This document shows, one piece after another, positions 28,516 through 38,385 of a stretch of 64,000 nucleotides of DNA; positions within the stretch are counted from its first letter, which is position 1, and each line of letters starts with the position of its first letter. Position numbers and translations under genes: made by a program. This DNA comes from Acidianus ambivalens (lineage in GTDB: Archaea; Thermoproteota; Thermoprotei_A; Sulfolobales; Sulfolobaceae). The notes beneath the pieces were generated by a model. It saw nothing but the letters and a program-made list of their open reading frames with translations, was not told where the DNA came from and searched no databases. The DNA lies in assembly GCF_009729015.1 (NCBI RefSeq), contig NZ_CP045482.1, positions 1,608,001 to 1,672,000 on the forward strand, in the 5' to 3' direction.

Positions 28516-28965
28516 ATGTTGGATAAGTCTAAGGCTAGGGAATTTATGTTGGAGAGGAAGAGGGAGAAGAAGTTATCTTGGGAGGAGATTGGTAAGGCAA
28601 TTGGTCGTAATCCGGTTTATGCTGCAATGTTATTATACGGTTACGGTCAAGCTACTGAGGAAGAGGCAGAGAAAATTGTGAAACTCTTGGAATTACCTCC
28701 AGAGTATAAGGATATATTAATGGAGGTACCGATGAGGACTCCAGCACAACCTTGGCCGCCAACAGACCCATTCATTTACAGGTTATATGAGGCAGTACTA
28801 TTATACGGCCCAGCAATAAAGGACGTAGCACACGAAATGTTCGGAGACGGAATAATGAGCATGATAGACGTAATGATAGACGTGGATAAAACAAAAGACG
28901 AAAAAGGAAACGAAAGAATGATACTAAAATTCAACGGAAAATGGCTAAAATACGCAAAATGGTAA
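28516..28965 (+). CDS. cynS: Cyanase (cyanate hydratase)
   Basis: 149 residues, close to bacterial cyanase. An N-terminal helical DNA-binding-like domain (residues about 1-75, LSWEEIGKAIGRNPVYAAML) is followed by the catalytic domain. The catalytic triad known from the E. coli enzyme is intact: R89 and E92 in FIYRLYEAVLLYG and S115 in GDGIMSMIDV. The enzyme makes CO2 and ammonia (via carbamate) from cyanate and bicarbonate, in the cytoplasm as a decamer. It would both detoxify cyanate and give nitrogen, in line with the nitrate genes that follow. It is 7 bases upstream of an aminotransferase gene, an unusual pairing. Patchy occurrence of cyanase in archaea makes transfer possible. Confidence 0.95.
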   Translation: MLDKSKAREFMLERKREKKLSWEEIGKAIGRNPVYAAMLLYGYGQATEEEAEKIVKLLELPPEYKDILMEVPMRTPAQPWPPTDPFIYRLYEAVLLYGPAIKDVAHEMFGDGIMSMIDVMIDVDKTKDEKGNERMILKFNGKWLKYAKW

Positions 28966-28972
28966 ATAAAAA

Positions 28973-30031
28973 ATGATAAACCTAGCTTACGGAATACCTG
29001 ATCTTAGCCTATTGCCTACAGAGATTATCAAGGAAGCCTCGGCTAGAGTACTTAATGAAGAATACGATAAAGCGTTGCAATACGTTGATGCTCAAGGGAT
29101 TTATGAAGTTAGAGAGGCTATAGCAGATTTCCTAAAGTTAAGGGGAGTGAGGGCTAGACCGGAAAATATAATATTAACCGGAGGTGCGAAAGAGGCGCTT
29201 TTCTTGCTTTCTTATTTGTTTAATGATGTTTCAATAGAATCCCCTACGTATCAAGGTTTTATAAGCATACTGAAATTTAAAGGGCTTACCAACGTTTATT
29301 CTGTACCCATAAGCGAAGATGGGATAAACGTCGAAAGCTTAGAAAAAATTGTTAGAGATCATAAATTTCAGTTCTTCTACACAGTAACTATAAATAATCC
29401 AACAGGGTACGTTACAACGGATTATACTAAGAAGGAGATAATAGAATTAGCTGAAAAATACGGATTTAGGATAATTGAAGACGACATTTACGGGTTCTTT
29501 TCGTATGAAGAAGACGTAAATACGTTTAGATCCTTTAGTGACTCAGTAATCTACGTATCTAGTTTTAGTAAGATACTTTCTCCTGGCTTGCGTGTAGGCT
29601 TTATTCTAGTTAATGATGAGGACTTGCTTAATAAACTAATAAAAATTAAGATGGAGGTAAACCACCAAATATCGTCATTAGACCAGTTAATAGTTAAAGA
29701 TGTAATAAGGGATCCTAGATTCCTAAATAATTTGGATAAGGCTAAGAGGGCGTACAAGGAGAAAAGGGATTTAGCAATGAAGATAATTAGCGAGGAGTTC
29801 CCGGACTATATACAATGCACTTTCCCAAGAGGGGGTTTCTTTACTTTCTGTAGCGGATTTAATTATAGACGTTTGCAAGGAGTGCAAGTAGTGGGAGGTG
29901 ATAAGTTTTACTTCGAAAAAGGGTTAGGAGAAGACTCTTTCAGAATGAGCTTCAGTAGTCTAAATAAAGAGGAGTTAGAGAGGAATTTACTGGAATTTGC
30001 AACTATTCTAAAGGAAATTAGGAAGAATTGA
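28973..30031 (+). CDS. PLP-dependent class I/II aminotransferase
   Basis: 352 residues. The PLP lysine is K200 in SSFSKILSPGLRVGF. NNPTG (residues 141-145) and IIEDDIYG match the cofactor-binding segments of the class I aminotransferases of the LysN/2-aminoadipate/MocR-like branch. The substrate-binding arginine probably lies in the C-terminal FRMSFSS. It is a little shorter than the usual 390-400 residues. It starts 7 bases after cynS and must be co-transcribed. It may use incoming ammonia-derived glutamate nitrogen for amino acid synthesis, but substrate specificity is not visible. Confidence 0.88.
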   Translation: MINLAYGIPDLSLLPTEIIKEASARVLNEEYDKALQYVDAQGIYEVREAIADFLKLRGVRARPENIILTGGAKEALFLLSYLFNDVSIESPTYQGFISILKFKGLTNVYSVPISEDGINVESLEKIVRDHKFQFFYTVTINNPTGYVTTDYTKKEIIELAEKYGFRIIEDDIYGFFSYEEDVNTFRSFSDSVIYVSSFSKILSPGLRVGFILVNDEDLLNKLIKIKMEVNHQISSLDQLIVKDVIRDPRFLNNLDKAKRAYKEKRDLAMKIISEEFPDYIQCTFPRGGFFTFCSGFNYRRLQGVQVVGGDKFYFEKGLGEDSFRMSFSSLNKEELERNLLEFATILKEIRKN

Positions 30032-30280
30032 TAGACTAGTAGATGCGAAATTTATTGGTCATTATATTTAAGGAAATTGACTTTTTCACATGCATTAAAA
30101 GGTAAGTCTCACAATCTTTTAAGCATGGTTTTCAGTTTTTATAATTATAAGATACCCATGAATGGTTTTTAACGTGAGTCAAAATTATTTAATAGAGGAG
30201 CGTAAAGAGGGAAAAAGAAAGATCTTCTTAATTATAATTATAATGAAGATTAATCATTTTTTATTTTTATGAGCAAAATT

Positions 30281-30287
30281 CTTAAAT
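30281..30287 (+). promoter_or_regulatory. Candidate TATA box of nitrate reductase
   Basis: CTTAAAT about 28 bases upstream of the ATG at 30313; a weak match, but the best in the 281-base gap, which otherwise holds no recognised feature. Confidence 0.4.
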
Positions 30288-30312
30288 CTAACTAATAAAA
30301 AATTAAAGCTAA

Positions 30313-32232
30313 ATGAAAACAATTTGCCCTTATTGTGGAATTGGTTGCGGAGTAGAGTTTGAAAAAGATAGGATAACTCCTACTAAATATATAACTAATA
30401 AAGGAATGATGTGTATTAAGGCTGCTTTGCTTCCTGACACTCTGAAATCTAAAAGGCTTATTAACCCTACATTGGACGGTAAGGAAATTGATTTGGACAA
30501 TGCTTTAAGTGTACTCTCCACATATATTAGGAGAAATATAAAGAAATATAGTAAAAATTCTATAGCTTTTTACATGGGCGCTCAAATACCTACTGAGGAT
30601 CAATATCTTTTTGTGAAGCTTGGGAAGGGATTTATAGGTACTGGAGTATTTGACTCCAATGTAAGGCTTTGCATGGCTAGTGCTGCTTACGCATTAAAGT
30701 ATTCTTTCGGATATCCGTTGCCTACAGCTAATTACGACGATATAGATAAAGCTGAAACCCTATTTATAATAGGTGCAAATCCTGCTTCTTCATACCCAGT
30801 ATTGTGGAATCAAATGTTGCATGCAAAAAATTCTGATAAGGATAAGAAGATTATTGTAATTGATCCAGTATTAACGGAAACCGCTGAACATGCAGATTAT
30901 TTCATTAAAATACCTCCTGGTGGGGATATAATTTTATTGTATGGATTAATTTATTATTTAATATCTAAATCTAGAAATATAGATCAAATAGAGAATATTG
31001 AAGACCTAAAGAATATCGCAATGGCGTGGTATCCGTCAAAGGTTTCACAACTTTTGTCCATAGACGAGAAAGTTATTAGAGACGTTGCTGAGAGAATAAT
31101 TAATACAAATACAGTATTTATGTGGGGCATGGGAATAAATCAGAGGAGTTACGGTACAGATTTAGGGATACTTATAGCTACGATGGCTATGCTAACGGAT
31201 AACGTTTACGGAGAAGGTAAAGGAGTATTGCCGTTGACCGGACAGCATAATTCTATGGGCGCAAGGGAAATAGGAGCATTAGCTGGAATGTTGCCGGGTT
31301 TAAGATATGTAGATAACGAGGATCAAGTTAGGGAAGTCGAAGATTTCTGGCAGATTCCACGTTACACTATATCTAGAAATTATTATACAATAACAGAGTT
31401 TTACGAATTAATGGAGGAGAGAAAAATAAAAGTTCTCTGGATTATAGGTACGAATCCAGTAATATCTTTGCCTAGATCAAATAAGTTCAAGGAATTATTA
31501 TCTTATGTTGATTTAGTAGTAACTCAAGACGCTTATGAGACTGAGACTGTAAGCTCTTCGGATATGGTTATTCCAGTTGCTACTTGGAGTGAGAGAGCCG
31601 GAATTCACACTACGGGAGATAGAACTGTATCTTATATGCCAAAGATACGTGAGTCAAATCTTAAGGCTGATTATGAAATTGCTAAGATAGTTGGAGAAAA
31701 ATTAAACTTTAAGATGAACAGAGATATTAAGGATATATTTGATGAATTAGTTAAAATTACTGAAAATACACCAGTAGACTACAAGGGGATAAGATATGGT
31801 GAATTCAGCGGTTACAAGCAAAGCAAATATAAGCCAATAGTATTAAGGACAAAAGCTGTTGAACCTAATTATAGTCTACAGGAGGGGTTTGTATTAATAA
31901 CTGGGAGATTATTAGCCTTATGGAACACTAAATATAGGAATAATCTCAAACTAATTATGATAAATGATATAGAAGAAGATGAAATGTTAATTTCTGAAGA
32001 AGACGCGAAAGAATTAGGGATAAAGACTGGGGATATTGTAGAAATAAGTACAAGGGAGAACTCGTTAATATTTAGAGCTAAGACCTCTAATAGATTATCT
32101 AAGGGTATTATCTTTGTACCTTTTCATTGGGGAAAAGCGAACTCTTTAATGGATTGGAAAATCGACAAAATTAGTAAGGAACCTGCATTTAAGGAAATTA
32201 TAGTAAGCTCTATTAAAGTTGTTAAGAGCTAG
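30313..32232 (+). CDS. nasA: Molybdopterin oxidoreductase, probable assimilatory nitrate reductase
   Basis: 639 residues. The N-terminal 4Fe-4S site is C5, C8, C12 and C34 (CPYCGIGCG ... GMMCIKA). C120 in VRLCMASAAY is at the position of the molybdenum ligand; nitrate reductases and formate dehydrogenases share this fold, and cysteine (not selenocysteine) here fits nitrate reductase of the NasA/NarB type. Later markers are GQHNSMGAREIG and the C-terminal molybdopterin dinucleotide domain (FVPFHWG). No Tat signal, so it is cytoplasmic. No NADH-linked partner subunit is nearby, so ferredoxin is a likely donor. Nitrite reductase and a NarK-like carrier follow, which supports the nitrate role. 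Formate dehydrogenase remains an alternative. Confidence 0.85.
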   Translation: MKTICPYCGIGCGVEFEKDRITPTKYITNKGMMCIKAALLPDTLKSKRLINPTLDGKEIDLDNALSVLSTYIRRNIKKYSKNSIAFYMGAQIPTEDQYLFVKLGKGFIGTGVFDSNVRLCMASAAYALKYSFGYPLPTANYDDIDKAETLFIIGANPASSYPVLWNQMLHAKNSDKDKKIIVIDPVLTETAEHADYFIKIPPGGDIILLYGLIYYLISKSRNIDQIENIEDLKNIAMAWYPSKVSQLLSIDEKVIRDVAERIINTNTVFMWGMGINQRSYGTDLGILIATMAMLTDNVYGEGKGVLPLTGQHNSMGAREIGALAGMLPGLRYVDNEDQVREVEDFWQIPRYTISRNYYTITEFYELMEERKIKVLWIIGTNPVISLPRSNKFKELLSYVDLVVTQDAYETETVSSSDMVIPVATWSERAGIHTTGDRTVSYMPKIRESNLKADYEIAKIVGEKLNFKMNRDIKDIFDELVKITENTPVDYKGIRYGEFSGYKQSKYKPIVLRTKAVEPNYSLQEGFVLITGRLLALWNTKYRNNLKLIMINDIEEDEMLISEEDAKELGIKTGDIVEISTRENSLIFRAKTSNRLSKGIIFVPFHWGKANSLMDWKIDKISKEPAFKEIIVSSIKVVKS

Positions 32233-32456
32233 ATGTCAATTTCTTTGTTTCAAAATAATTTTTATACTAATCTTTGTAGATTTTATTATTTCTTGTTCTT
32301 ATTGTTCGAGATAAATCTATTTTTAATAATAAGGGACAGCTAGAAAACAAGTTCCGAAGAGATGAACTTTCCTTATAGAGTATGAAATTCATTTATCTAC
32401 TTCAAAAGAATCTATCATTATATTTAAAAATAATTTACGTTTATGGCCATAATACC

Positions 32457-32463
32457 TTTATAC
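32457..32463 (+). promoter_or_regulatory. TATA box of the nitrite reductase operon
   Basis: TTTATAC centred about 26 bases upstream of the ATG at 32486. The nitrite reductase-carrier pair therefore has its own leaderless promoter, separate from the nitrate reductase. Confidence 0.55.
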
Positions 32464-32485
32464 TTTTTCAACTGCTTGTACACTT

Positions 32486-33922
32486 ATGAGCATAACCTTT
32501 AGAGATAAGTTTAAACAGTTTTACCCAAAAAGGTATGAAGGAATCTATACAAGTAGAGGAGATAATCCGTTAGTATCAATAAGAATAAGGCAAGGCATTG
32601 GAAGGGATCCTGCAAAATGGTATGCCAATCAATGGGAGAAACTGGCTGAAATAGCTAACAACTACGGAAATAAAAAGATACAATTAACTACAAGGGGTGA
32701 TGTAGAACTTTATGGGATAGACATGAAAAACTTAGAAATAGTATTACAAGATCTAGAGTCGGTAGGTTTAGATCCTAGGGACTCTTGCGGAGCATCTGTT
32801 AGAAATGTAATACCTTGTCCTTCTCAGCTATGCCCAAAGGCTAAAGTCAATGCTGAAAAATTAGGACTATTTATTGCAAGCTTTTTCAGACATAATAAAG
32901 ATTATGAATATCCTGCGTTACCTAAGAGAGTTAAAATATCCGTTTCTGCATGCGAAATCGGCTGTGCAACTCCAGCTATTATGGATGTAGGTATTATAGC
33001 TAAGGATAAAGATAAGTTTGATGTAATGATAGGTGGAGGAATCGGTGACCAGGCTTTTGAAGGAAAAACCCTCTTTACAGACGTGCCTCCAGATAAATTA
33101 TTACCAATTTGTGTTGCTGTAGCAAATATCTTAAAAAGAGAGAAAGAAAAAAGAGGTTTTAAGCACGTAGTGGAGAGGTATGGAGAAGAAAAGATTAAGG
33201 AAATGATTATTCAAGAGGCAAATTCTATAGCAAACTCTTTACCAATATTTAACGAGGATTTGACGCCAGAAAAAGTTGAATTTGATAAAATTCTTACAAT
33301 TAAACCTATTGGCGGATGGTTACCAACAGACGATGTTCCAGAATTAGTGAGAATTATGGAGGAAAATGAGGGTTACGGATATTTATTCAACACTCAAGAG
33401 TTATATATTCCAATTACAAAAAATGACATAAAAGAGAAGGTAGACATATTATCTCCATATCAATTATCAAATAAAATATGGGAAAAAGCGTTTAATGTTA
33501 ATTCTTGTATAGGCAATGATTACTGTCCTCCTGCCCTAGTTCCAACTACCGAAATGGCCGCAAAGGTTTACGAAAGATTAAAGCAGGAAAATATAAGACT
33601 ACGCATATCATTCAGCGGGTGTACTCATTCCTGTGGTAGGCATTGGATTATGGACATAGGATTCGGAGCTGTCGCTAATATGGGCAATGTAAGACTCAAC
33701 ATAGTAATAGGTGGAGGAAATAAAAATCTAGGTAAGCTGATCGGCTCTATTCCAGCTGATAAGTACATGGAAGTTACAGAGATTATAGTAGATATGATTA
33801 AAAAAGGCGAGATTGACGAAAATGACTTAGACTCTGAACTAATAAAAGAGAGATTAATGGAGAAAGTCCAAGGATTTGAAGAATTTGAAGAAAAACAAAA
33901 AATTCAAGTTAAGACCCCTTAG
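32486..33922 (+). CDS. nirA: Ferredoxin-dependent nitrite/sulfite reductase, siroheme family
   Basis: 478 residues. The siroheme/4Fe-4S ligands are C341 and C347 (CIGNDYC) and C379 and C383 (SGCTHSCGRHW), the C-x5-C ... C-x3-C pattern of the family. The two internal repeats of sulfite/nitrite reductases are recognisable (IQLTTRGDVELYGI near residue 65, and a partner in the C-half). The enzyme carries out a six-electron reduction in the cytoplasm. Sequence alone does not part nitrite from sulfite reduction, but the flanking nitrate reductase and NarK-like carrier favour nitrite to ammonium. The carrier gene follows directly. Confidence 0.86.
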   Translation: MSITFRDKFKQFYPKRYEGIYTSRGDNPLVSIRIRQGIGRDPAKWYANQWEKLAEIANNYGNKKIQLTTRGDVELYGIDMKNLEIVLQDLESVGLDPRDSCGASVRNVIPCPSQLCPKAKVNAEKLGLFIASFFRHNKDYEYPALPKRVKISVSACEIGCATPAIMDVGIIAKDKDKFDVMIGGGIGDQAFEGKTLFTDVPPDKLLPICVAVANILKREKEKRGFKHVVERYGEEKIKEMIIQEANSIANSLPIFNEDLTPEKVEFDKILTIKPIGGWLPTDDVPELVRIMEENEGYGYLFNTQELYIPITKNDIKEKVDILSPYQLSNKIWEKAFNVNSCIGNDYCPPALVPTTEMAAKVYERLKQENIRLRISFSGCTHSCGRHWIMDIGFGAVANMGNVRLNIVIGGGNKNLGKLIGSIPADKYMEVTEIIVDMIKKGEIDENDLDSELIKERLMEKVQGFEEFEEKQKIQVKTP

Positions 33923-33931
33923 GGTGTGTAT

Positions 33932-35263
33932 ATGACAGAAGTTAAAGGTAATAGACAAGTAAGCCTCGTAGCAGGTACAATAGCGTTTTTCGCAGGCTTC
34001 GCTGCTGTAGCCTTATATGGAATTACCGTTCATAAGATAGAGCCAATACTTCACTTAAACATTGTTGAAGCAGCTTGGTTAGTAGCAATTCCACTAGTAA
34101 CTGGCGCTTTCCTTAGAATACCCTTCTCAGCCTTAGTTGACACTTGGGGAGGGAGGAGAATAATATTTTTACAGTTAACAATCTCTATTATAGGAGTATT
34201 AGGAATAATTTCTACACTTTACAAGCTTAAATCTTTATCAGATTTAGAGGCATACTGGTTATTACTATTATTTGGAGCATTAGCCGGGACAGGAATCTCA
34301 ATCTTCTCTTCTGGGATTACTTACGTCTCCTATTGGTATCCTGAGAAGAAGCAAGGTACCGCATTAGGAATATATGCAGGTTTAGGAAATACTGCACCTG
34401 GAATATTTACAGCTATCATTCCATATGCGCTATTGTCTTTAGGTTTAATAGGGGCATACGAAGGATGGCTAGCGTTCTTAGTTGCTATGACTATAGTATT
34501 TGTCCTTATTGGTTATGATAATTATTACCAACAATTATTAAAGAGAGGCTATAGTCAAGAGGAGGCTAAAAGTAGGGCCTTAGCATTAGGTCAAGAGGTG
34601 TTTCCTACTAATGCAAAAGCTACTCTAAAATATGCTATAAGGAAATGGCAAACATGGTTGTTAGTAACAATGTATTTTACAAGTTTTGGCGGCTTTGAAG
34701 CTTTAACAGAGTGGTTTCCTACTTACTGGACTAAATACATAGGAATATCGCTAATTGAGGCTGGAATATTAACTGGTATTGTATATTCATTACTGGCAGC
34801 ATTAATTAGAGTCTTAGGCGGCTTTTTATCGGATAAATTCGGAGGTGAGAGAATATCTATAATGTCTTATACCATACTTATAGTTGGCAGTTCAATAATG
34901 ATATTAGCCCATTCCCTCCCCTTCGCCATTACAGGTGAAATAGTAATGGCAATAGGAATGGGTATTGCCAATGCTGCAGTATATAAGTTAGTACCAAAAT
35001 ACGAGCCAGACGCGGTAGGTGGAGCTTCGGGCCTAGTGGGTGGATTAGGTTCTGCAGGTGGCTTAATATTGCCTCCAGTGCTAGCGTACTTTGTACTAAT
35101 ATTAGGAAAGATAGGATATTCCTTGGGATTCAGTGTTTATATTGCTCTTGGATTAATTTCACTAATATTCTCAGTAGTTTTATGGAACAAATATCATAAA
35201 TTCAAAGATAAGATAAAAGTGATTGAGGCCACTACACAATCTAGTAATAAAAAGTTAACATAA
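33932..35263 (+). CDS. narK: MFS nitrate/nitrite transporter (NarK/NasA type)
   Basis: About 443 residues and 12 helices. The ATG at 33932 is preferred over the GTG at 33926 because AGGGTG lies 5 bases before it, overlapping the stop of the reductase gene, so the two are translationally coupled. Marker segments: FLRIPFSALVDTWGGRR (helix 2-3), GIYAGLGNTAPGIFTAIIP in helix 5, similar to the G-rich nitrate signature of NarK proteins, and a second G-rich segment GGASGLVGGLGSAGGLILPP in helix 11. The double glycine-rich signatures and the two reductase genes upstream make nitrate/nitrite the likely substrate. Confidence 0.86.
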   Translation: MTEVKGNRQVSLVAGTIAFFAGFAAVALYGITVHKIEPILHLNIVEAAWLVAIPLVTGAFLRIPFSALVDTWGGRRIIFLQLTISIIGVLGIISTLYKLKSLSDLEAYWLLLLFGALAGTGISIFSSGITYVSYWYPEKKQGTALGIYAGLGNTAPGIFTAIIPYALLSLGLIGAYEGWLAFLVAMTIVFVLIGYDNYYQQLLKRGYSQEEAKSRALALGQEVFPTNAKATLKYAIRKWQTWLLVTMYFTSFGGFEALTEWFPTYWTKYIGISLIEAGILTGIVYSLLAALIRVLGGFLSDKFGGERISIMSYTILIVGSSIMILAHSLPFAITGEIVMAIGMGIANAAVYKLVPKYEPDAVGGASGLVGGLGSAGGLILPPVLAYFVLILGKIGYSLGFSVYIALGLISLIFSVVLWNKYHKFKDKIKVIEATTQSSNKKLT

Positions 35264-35321
35264 AATTCAAATATTATGATATAAATTTAATTTTAAAACT
35301 CTATATTAATTTTTAAATATT

Positions 35322-36908
35322 CTAATCTGGCGGTATCTCATTAAATACTAAGTTGACATCAATACCTTGTCTATTCCTATACCACTTTGCCAGAATATAA
35401 GTTATAATTCCCAACAAGGGATCAATAGCTATTAAGATTAAAGTACCTAGCTCGTTTCCAGCAAAAACCATACTACCAAATAAGCTATTAACGTAACCGT
35501 ACCAAAGCGTTACTACTATCGAAAGCCCCAAAATAATTGAGGCTAAAATTCCGCTTATCATTAATTTCAGTTTCTCATTACTAGTTAAGCTTACTCCTCT
35601 TATTCCTTTAAATCCTGCAACAGCTGCAGATATTGTAGCTAACAAAAATTGATAAATGAAGATTAGAATAACCAATCCAATTAAAGATACTGCTAAGTTA
35701 AGGTAAATTGTAGCATAATTAAAGAATATTGAAATTGGAAGTAAAACTGCACTAGCTATAATGGGCGTTTTAAGTCTAGGGCTTACGTAAGCTAATTTTT
35801 CTGGCAATAATCTGTCAAAAGCCATTGCTAGGATAACCCTAGAAGGTAATGCAAAATTTAACGGAATTGCCATAAAGATTGAAGCACTTAATGCCATAGT
35901 AATAATGGCAAAGAAAGGATAGGGAAGAGTTAAAATTCCAGTCCAAGCTAAAAATCCTTCTGATGGAGAAATTGGAATATTTCCCCAACCCTGCAATGCT
36001 ACAAAGTTAAAGAACGGTATACTAATTGTATAACTTACTCCTAAGACCAGTAAAATAGTTATGATCGAGGCTATTAGATAGCCAGATATCATACCTATTT
36101 TTAAAGTCCTAGTTGCCTGCTTATATTCTCCTGCGAAATAGGATGGCCCAAAGAACCAAACGTAAACCCACATGAGCATTAAAACTGAGAAAATTAGAGT
36201 TTGTAAAGGACTTATGCTTGTGGAATAATAATTAAGCCCTTGTGAATAAAGACTTTGATATGTAGGACCAGAGAATAATGAAGAGAAGTGATTGAAAGCG
36301 TTACTATATACTCCAACCCCAGAGGATAACAAGAGGTAAGATATTAGTATTGAACCTAAAGTATCCATAATGGCTACAACGTATATGTATGTTGAAAAAT
36401 ATTTAGGTGAAAGAAGGCTTATTACCCAAAAGATTATGATTAACGCTGTAGTAAAGGGAAAGAAATAAGTAGTAGACAGACTTGTACCTAGGTTAAATAA
36501 TGAGTTGTCGTGAAGGGAAAGTCCTATTATTTGTAAAGCCGGAGAAATGCCTGCAGTTACTTCCAACTGTGAGGCAATTGCTGCTATTAGGACGTTAAAG
36601 ATTATTGTAGCATAACCTTGTATTGATGCAGGAATCGGACCTAATATCCTTGAAATGTAAATATATTCTCCTGAAGACCTAGGCACATATTCTGATAGGA
36701 ATAAATAAACTAGAAAAACAGGTAATGCAAGTATTACAGGAAGTATTATGCCTATGCTCCAACTGGCTGAAGGTAGAGCCGGGGCGTAAAGTAGTGTATA
36801 ATAAACTGATAATGGATTTATAAAAACAAATACTTTAGAAAAAGAATGTCTGGCATCCATTTGCCTTACTAAACCAGAAGACTCCCTAATGAAGAGTCCC
36901 TTTGACAT
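35322..36908 (-). CDS. APC-superfamily amino acid permease (EIPPD-tail group)
   Basis: 528 residues and about 12 to 14 helices. It starts GLFIRESSGLVRQMDARHSF and ends GIDVNLVFNEIPPD, the hallmarks of the four-member set in this window. Loop 2-3 has YVPRSSGEYIYISRILGP. The middle part LMLMWVYVWFFGPSYFAGEY is nearly identical to the permease at 63088, so these two are the closest pair. It presumably takes up amino acids or amines. It is transcribed leftward with the amidohydrolase at 36998-38203 upstream, 89 bases away. Confidence 0.82.
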   Translation of the reverse strand: MSKGLFIRESSGLVRQMDARHSFSKVFVFINPLSVYYTLLYAPALPSASWSIGIILPVILALPVFLVYLFLSEYVPRSSGEYIYISRILGPIPASIQGYATIIFNVLIAAIASQLEVTAGISPALQIIGLSLHDNSLFNLGTSLSTTYFFPFTTALIIIFWVISLLSPKYFSTYIYVVAIMDTLGSILISYLLLSSGVGVYSNAFNHFSSLFSGPTYQSLYSQGLNYYSTSISPLQTLIFSVLMLMWVYVWFFGPSYFAGEYKQATRTLKIGMISGYLIASIITILLVLGVSYTISIPFFNFVALQGWGNIPISPSEGFLAWTGILTLPYPFFAIITMALSASIFMAIPLNFALPSRVILAMAFDRLLPEKLAYVSPRLKTPIIASAVLLPISIFFNYATIYLNLAVSLIGLVILIFIYQFLLATISAAVAGFKGIRGVSLTSNEKLKLMISGILASIILGLSIVVTLWYGYVNSLFGSMVFAGNELGTLILIAIDPLLGIITYILAKWYRNRQGIDVNLVFNEIPPD

Positions 36909-36997
36909 ATTAAGATTTATTGATAAATAGTATTTAATTCTTTCTCATATTAGTAGAAAAATATTTTTAATTTATAAACAAGATTTATGATAACTTT

Positions 36998-38203
36998 TTA
37001 CCTCTTTATAGTGTCCCAGAATAAGTCCCTAAGTACTTTAGAGTCGTATAATCTTCCTTTTCTAACAGTGTATTTAACGTTGAAAGGATTCAAATCCTCT
37101 GCTGAATTAACTTTACCGAATATAGCAATGTCAGCTACGTAACCCTCTTTTAATTTCCCCGCATTTATACCTAGGCATTCTCCAGCTATAGAAGTAGCTG
37201 ATGATAACGCTTTCTCCAATGACATGTACTTACTTAACAAAACAATCTCCTTATAATTCATACCATGAGGCCTCTCTGCTGAGCCAACGTAATCCGTGCC
37301 TGCGGCTATCTTAAGTTCATGTTCTACCGCAATCGTCATATCGTCTGTAAAATGCCTCCTTATTAGTTCTTCCCGCTTTTCCCTTATTTCCTCGTCAAGC
37401 TTAGATATCTTAGGGTTAACGTCGTAAGTTGCTAACGTTGGAATGTAACAAATTCCTTTCCTTTTTATCTCCTTTGCCAGGCTTTCTGTGAGACCTAGTC
37501 CGTGCTCGATTGTGTCAACTCCTGCCTCAATGCTGTTCGCTATTGCCTCTTCTCCGTAAGCGTGGGATGCAACTTTTAAGCCTGCTTTATGAGCTTCGTC
37601 GACTATTGCCTTTAAATCGTCAATAGTTAATGCTACCTTAACCTTTCCTCCTTGCGAAAATGCACCAGAGGCATAAACTTTTATTACTCCTGCTCCCTGC
37701 CTTATTGCCAGCCTTACTGCTTTTCTACATTCCCAAGGGGAATCGCAGTAAAAAGAGTAAGAAAGGCGTTGAGCCATGTCTAAAGGCAAATCCTTTGGGT
37801 CATCATTACCACCGGTTTCGGCTATTGAGTAACCTGAGGCTATAACTCTAGGCCCTATAATCGTCCCTTCTTTCTCTGCCTTACTTAAATAAACTGCAGA
37901 TTTACTACCTAAGTCCCTTACGGTGGTAAACCCAGCTGATAAAAGCCTTATCATATCGCTTACGCTTCTTGCAGTCGATAATCCTTCTGAGGTTATATTC
38001 CACTCTAACACGTTGTCATTACTTACTCCAAAGAAGTGAACGTGTGCATCAATTAATCCTGGGGTTATGAAGTCACCTTCTATGACTTTTACGTCTGAAG
38101 TATCTATGTCTTTACCAACCTTGATTATTTTCCCTCCTTCGATTAGTACTACTCCTTCGTCCACTTTTTCTCCGTCAAATAACTTGCCTTTTATTGCTAG
38201 CAT
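36998..38203 (-). CDS. Metal-dependent amidohydrolase (imidazolonepropionase/prolidase-like)
   Basis: 401 residues with all superfamily metal ligands: H54 and H56 (DAHVHFF), K175 (GVIKVYASGA), H214 (ASHAYGEEA), H234 (TIEHGLG) and D304 (AAGTDYVGS). It is of the same subgroup as 2716-3954. The GTDxxGSAxRPHG loop differs from that protein, so substrate probably differs. The leaderless start is supported by a TATA box 26 bases upstream. It sits between an APC permease downstream and a DUF1028 protein divergently upstream; similar DUF1028-amidohydrolase neighbourhoods suggest peptide or N-acyl amino acid breakdown. No signal peptide. Confidence 0.85.
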   Translation of the reverse strand: MLAIKGKLFDGEKVDEGVVLIEGGKIIKVGKDIDTSDVKVIEGDFITPGLIDAHVHFFGVSNDNVLEWNITSEGLSTARSVSDMIRLLSAGFTTVRDLGSKSAVYLSKAEKEGTIIGPRVIASGYSIAETGGNDDPKDLPLDMAQRLSYSFYCDSPWECRKAVRLAIRQGAGVIKVYASGAFSQGGKVKVALTIDDLKAIVDEAHKAGLKVASHAYGEEAIANSIEAGVDTIEHGLGLTESLAKEIKRKGICYIPTLATYDVNPKISKLDEEIREKREELIRRHFTDDMTIAVEHELKIAAGTDYVGSAERPHGMNYKEIVLLSKYMSLEKALSSATSIAGECLGINAGKLKEGYVADIAIFGKVNSAEDLNPFNVKYTVRKGRLYDSKVLRDLFWDTIKR

Positions 38204-38224
38204 GTGATATGCATTTTTTCTCTA

Positions 38225-38233
38225 GTTATAAAA
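38225..38233 (-). promoter_or_regulatory. TATA box of the amidohydrolase at 36998-38203
   Basis: ATTTTATAA read leftward, centred 26 bases upstream of the ATG at 38203. Confidence 0.55.
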
Positions 38234-38385
38234 TTTGCTTTATATTCTCTAGACTGTTGAACCATCAAGGCTTTTTCCGACTAGCTCAACTTTCTTAACT
38301 TCATGGCCTATTTAAAAGTTAATGTTGGCTAATAACGAGGTATAATTACCATAAGATTAATTATCTCCTTTACGCTATCATGCAT

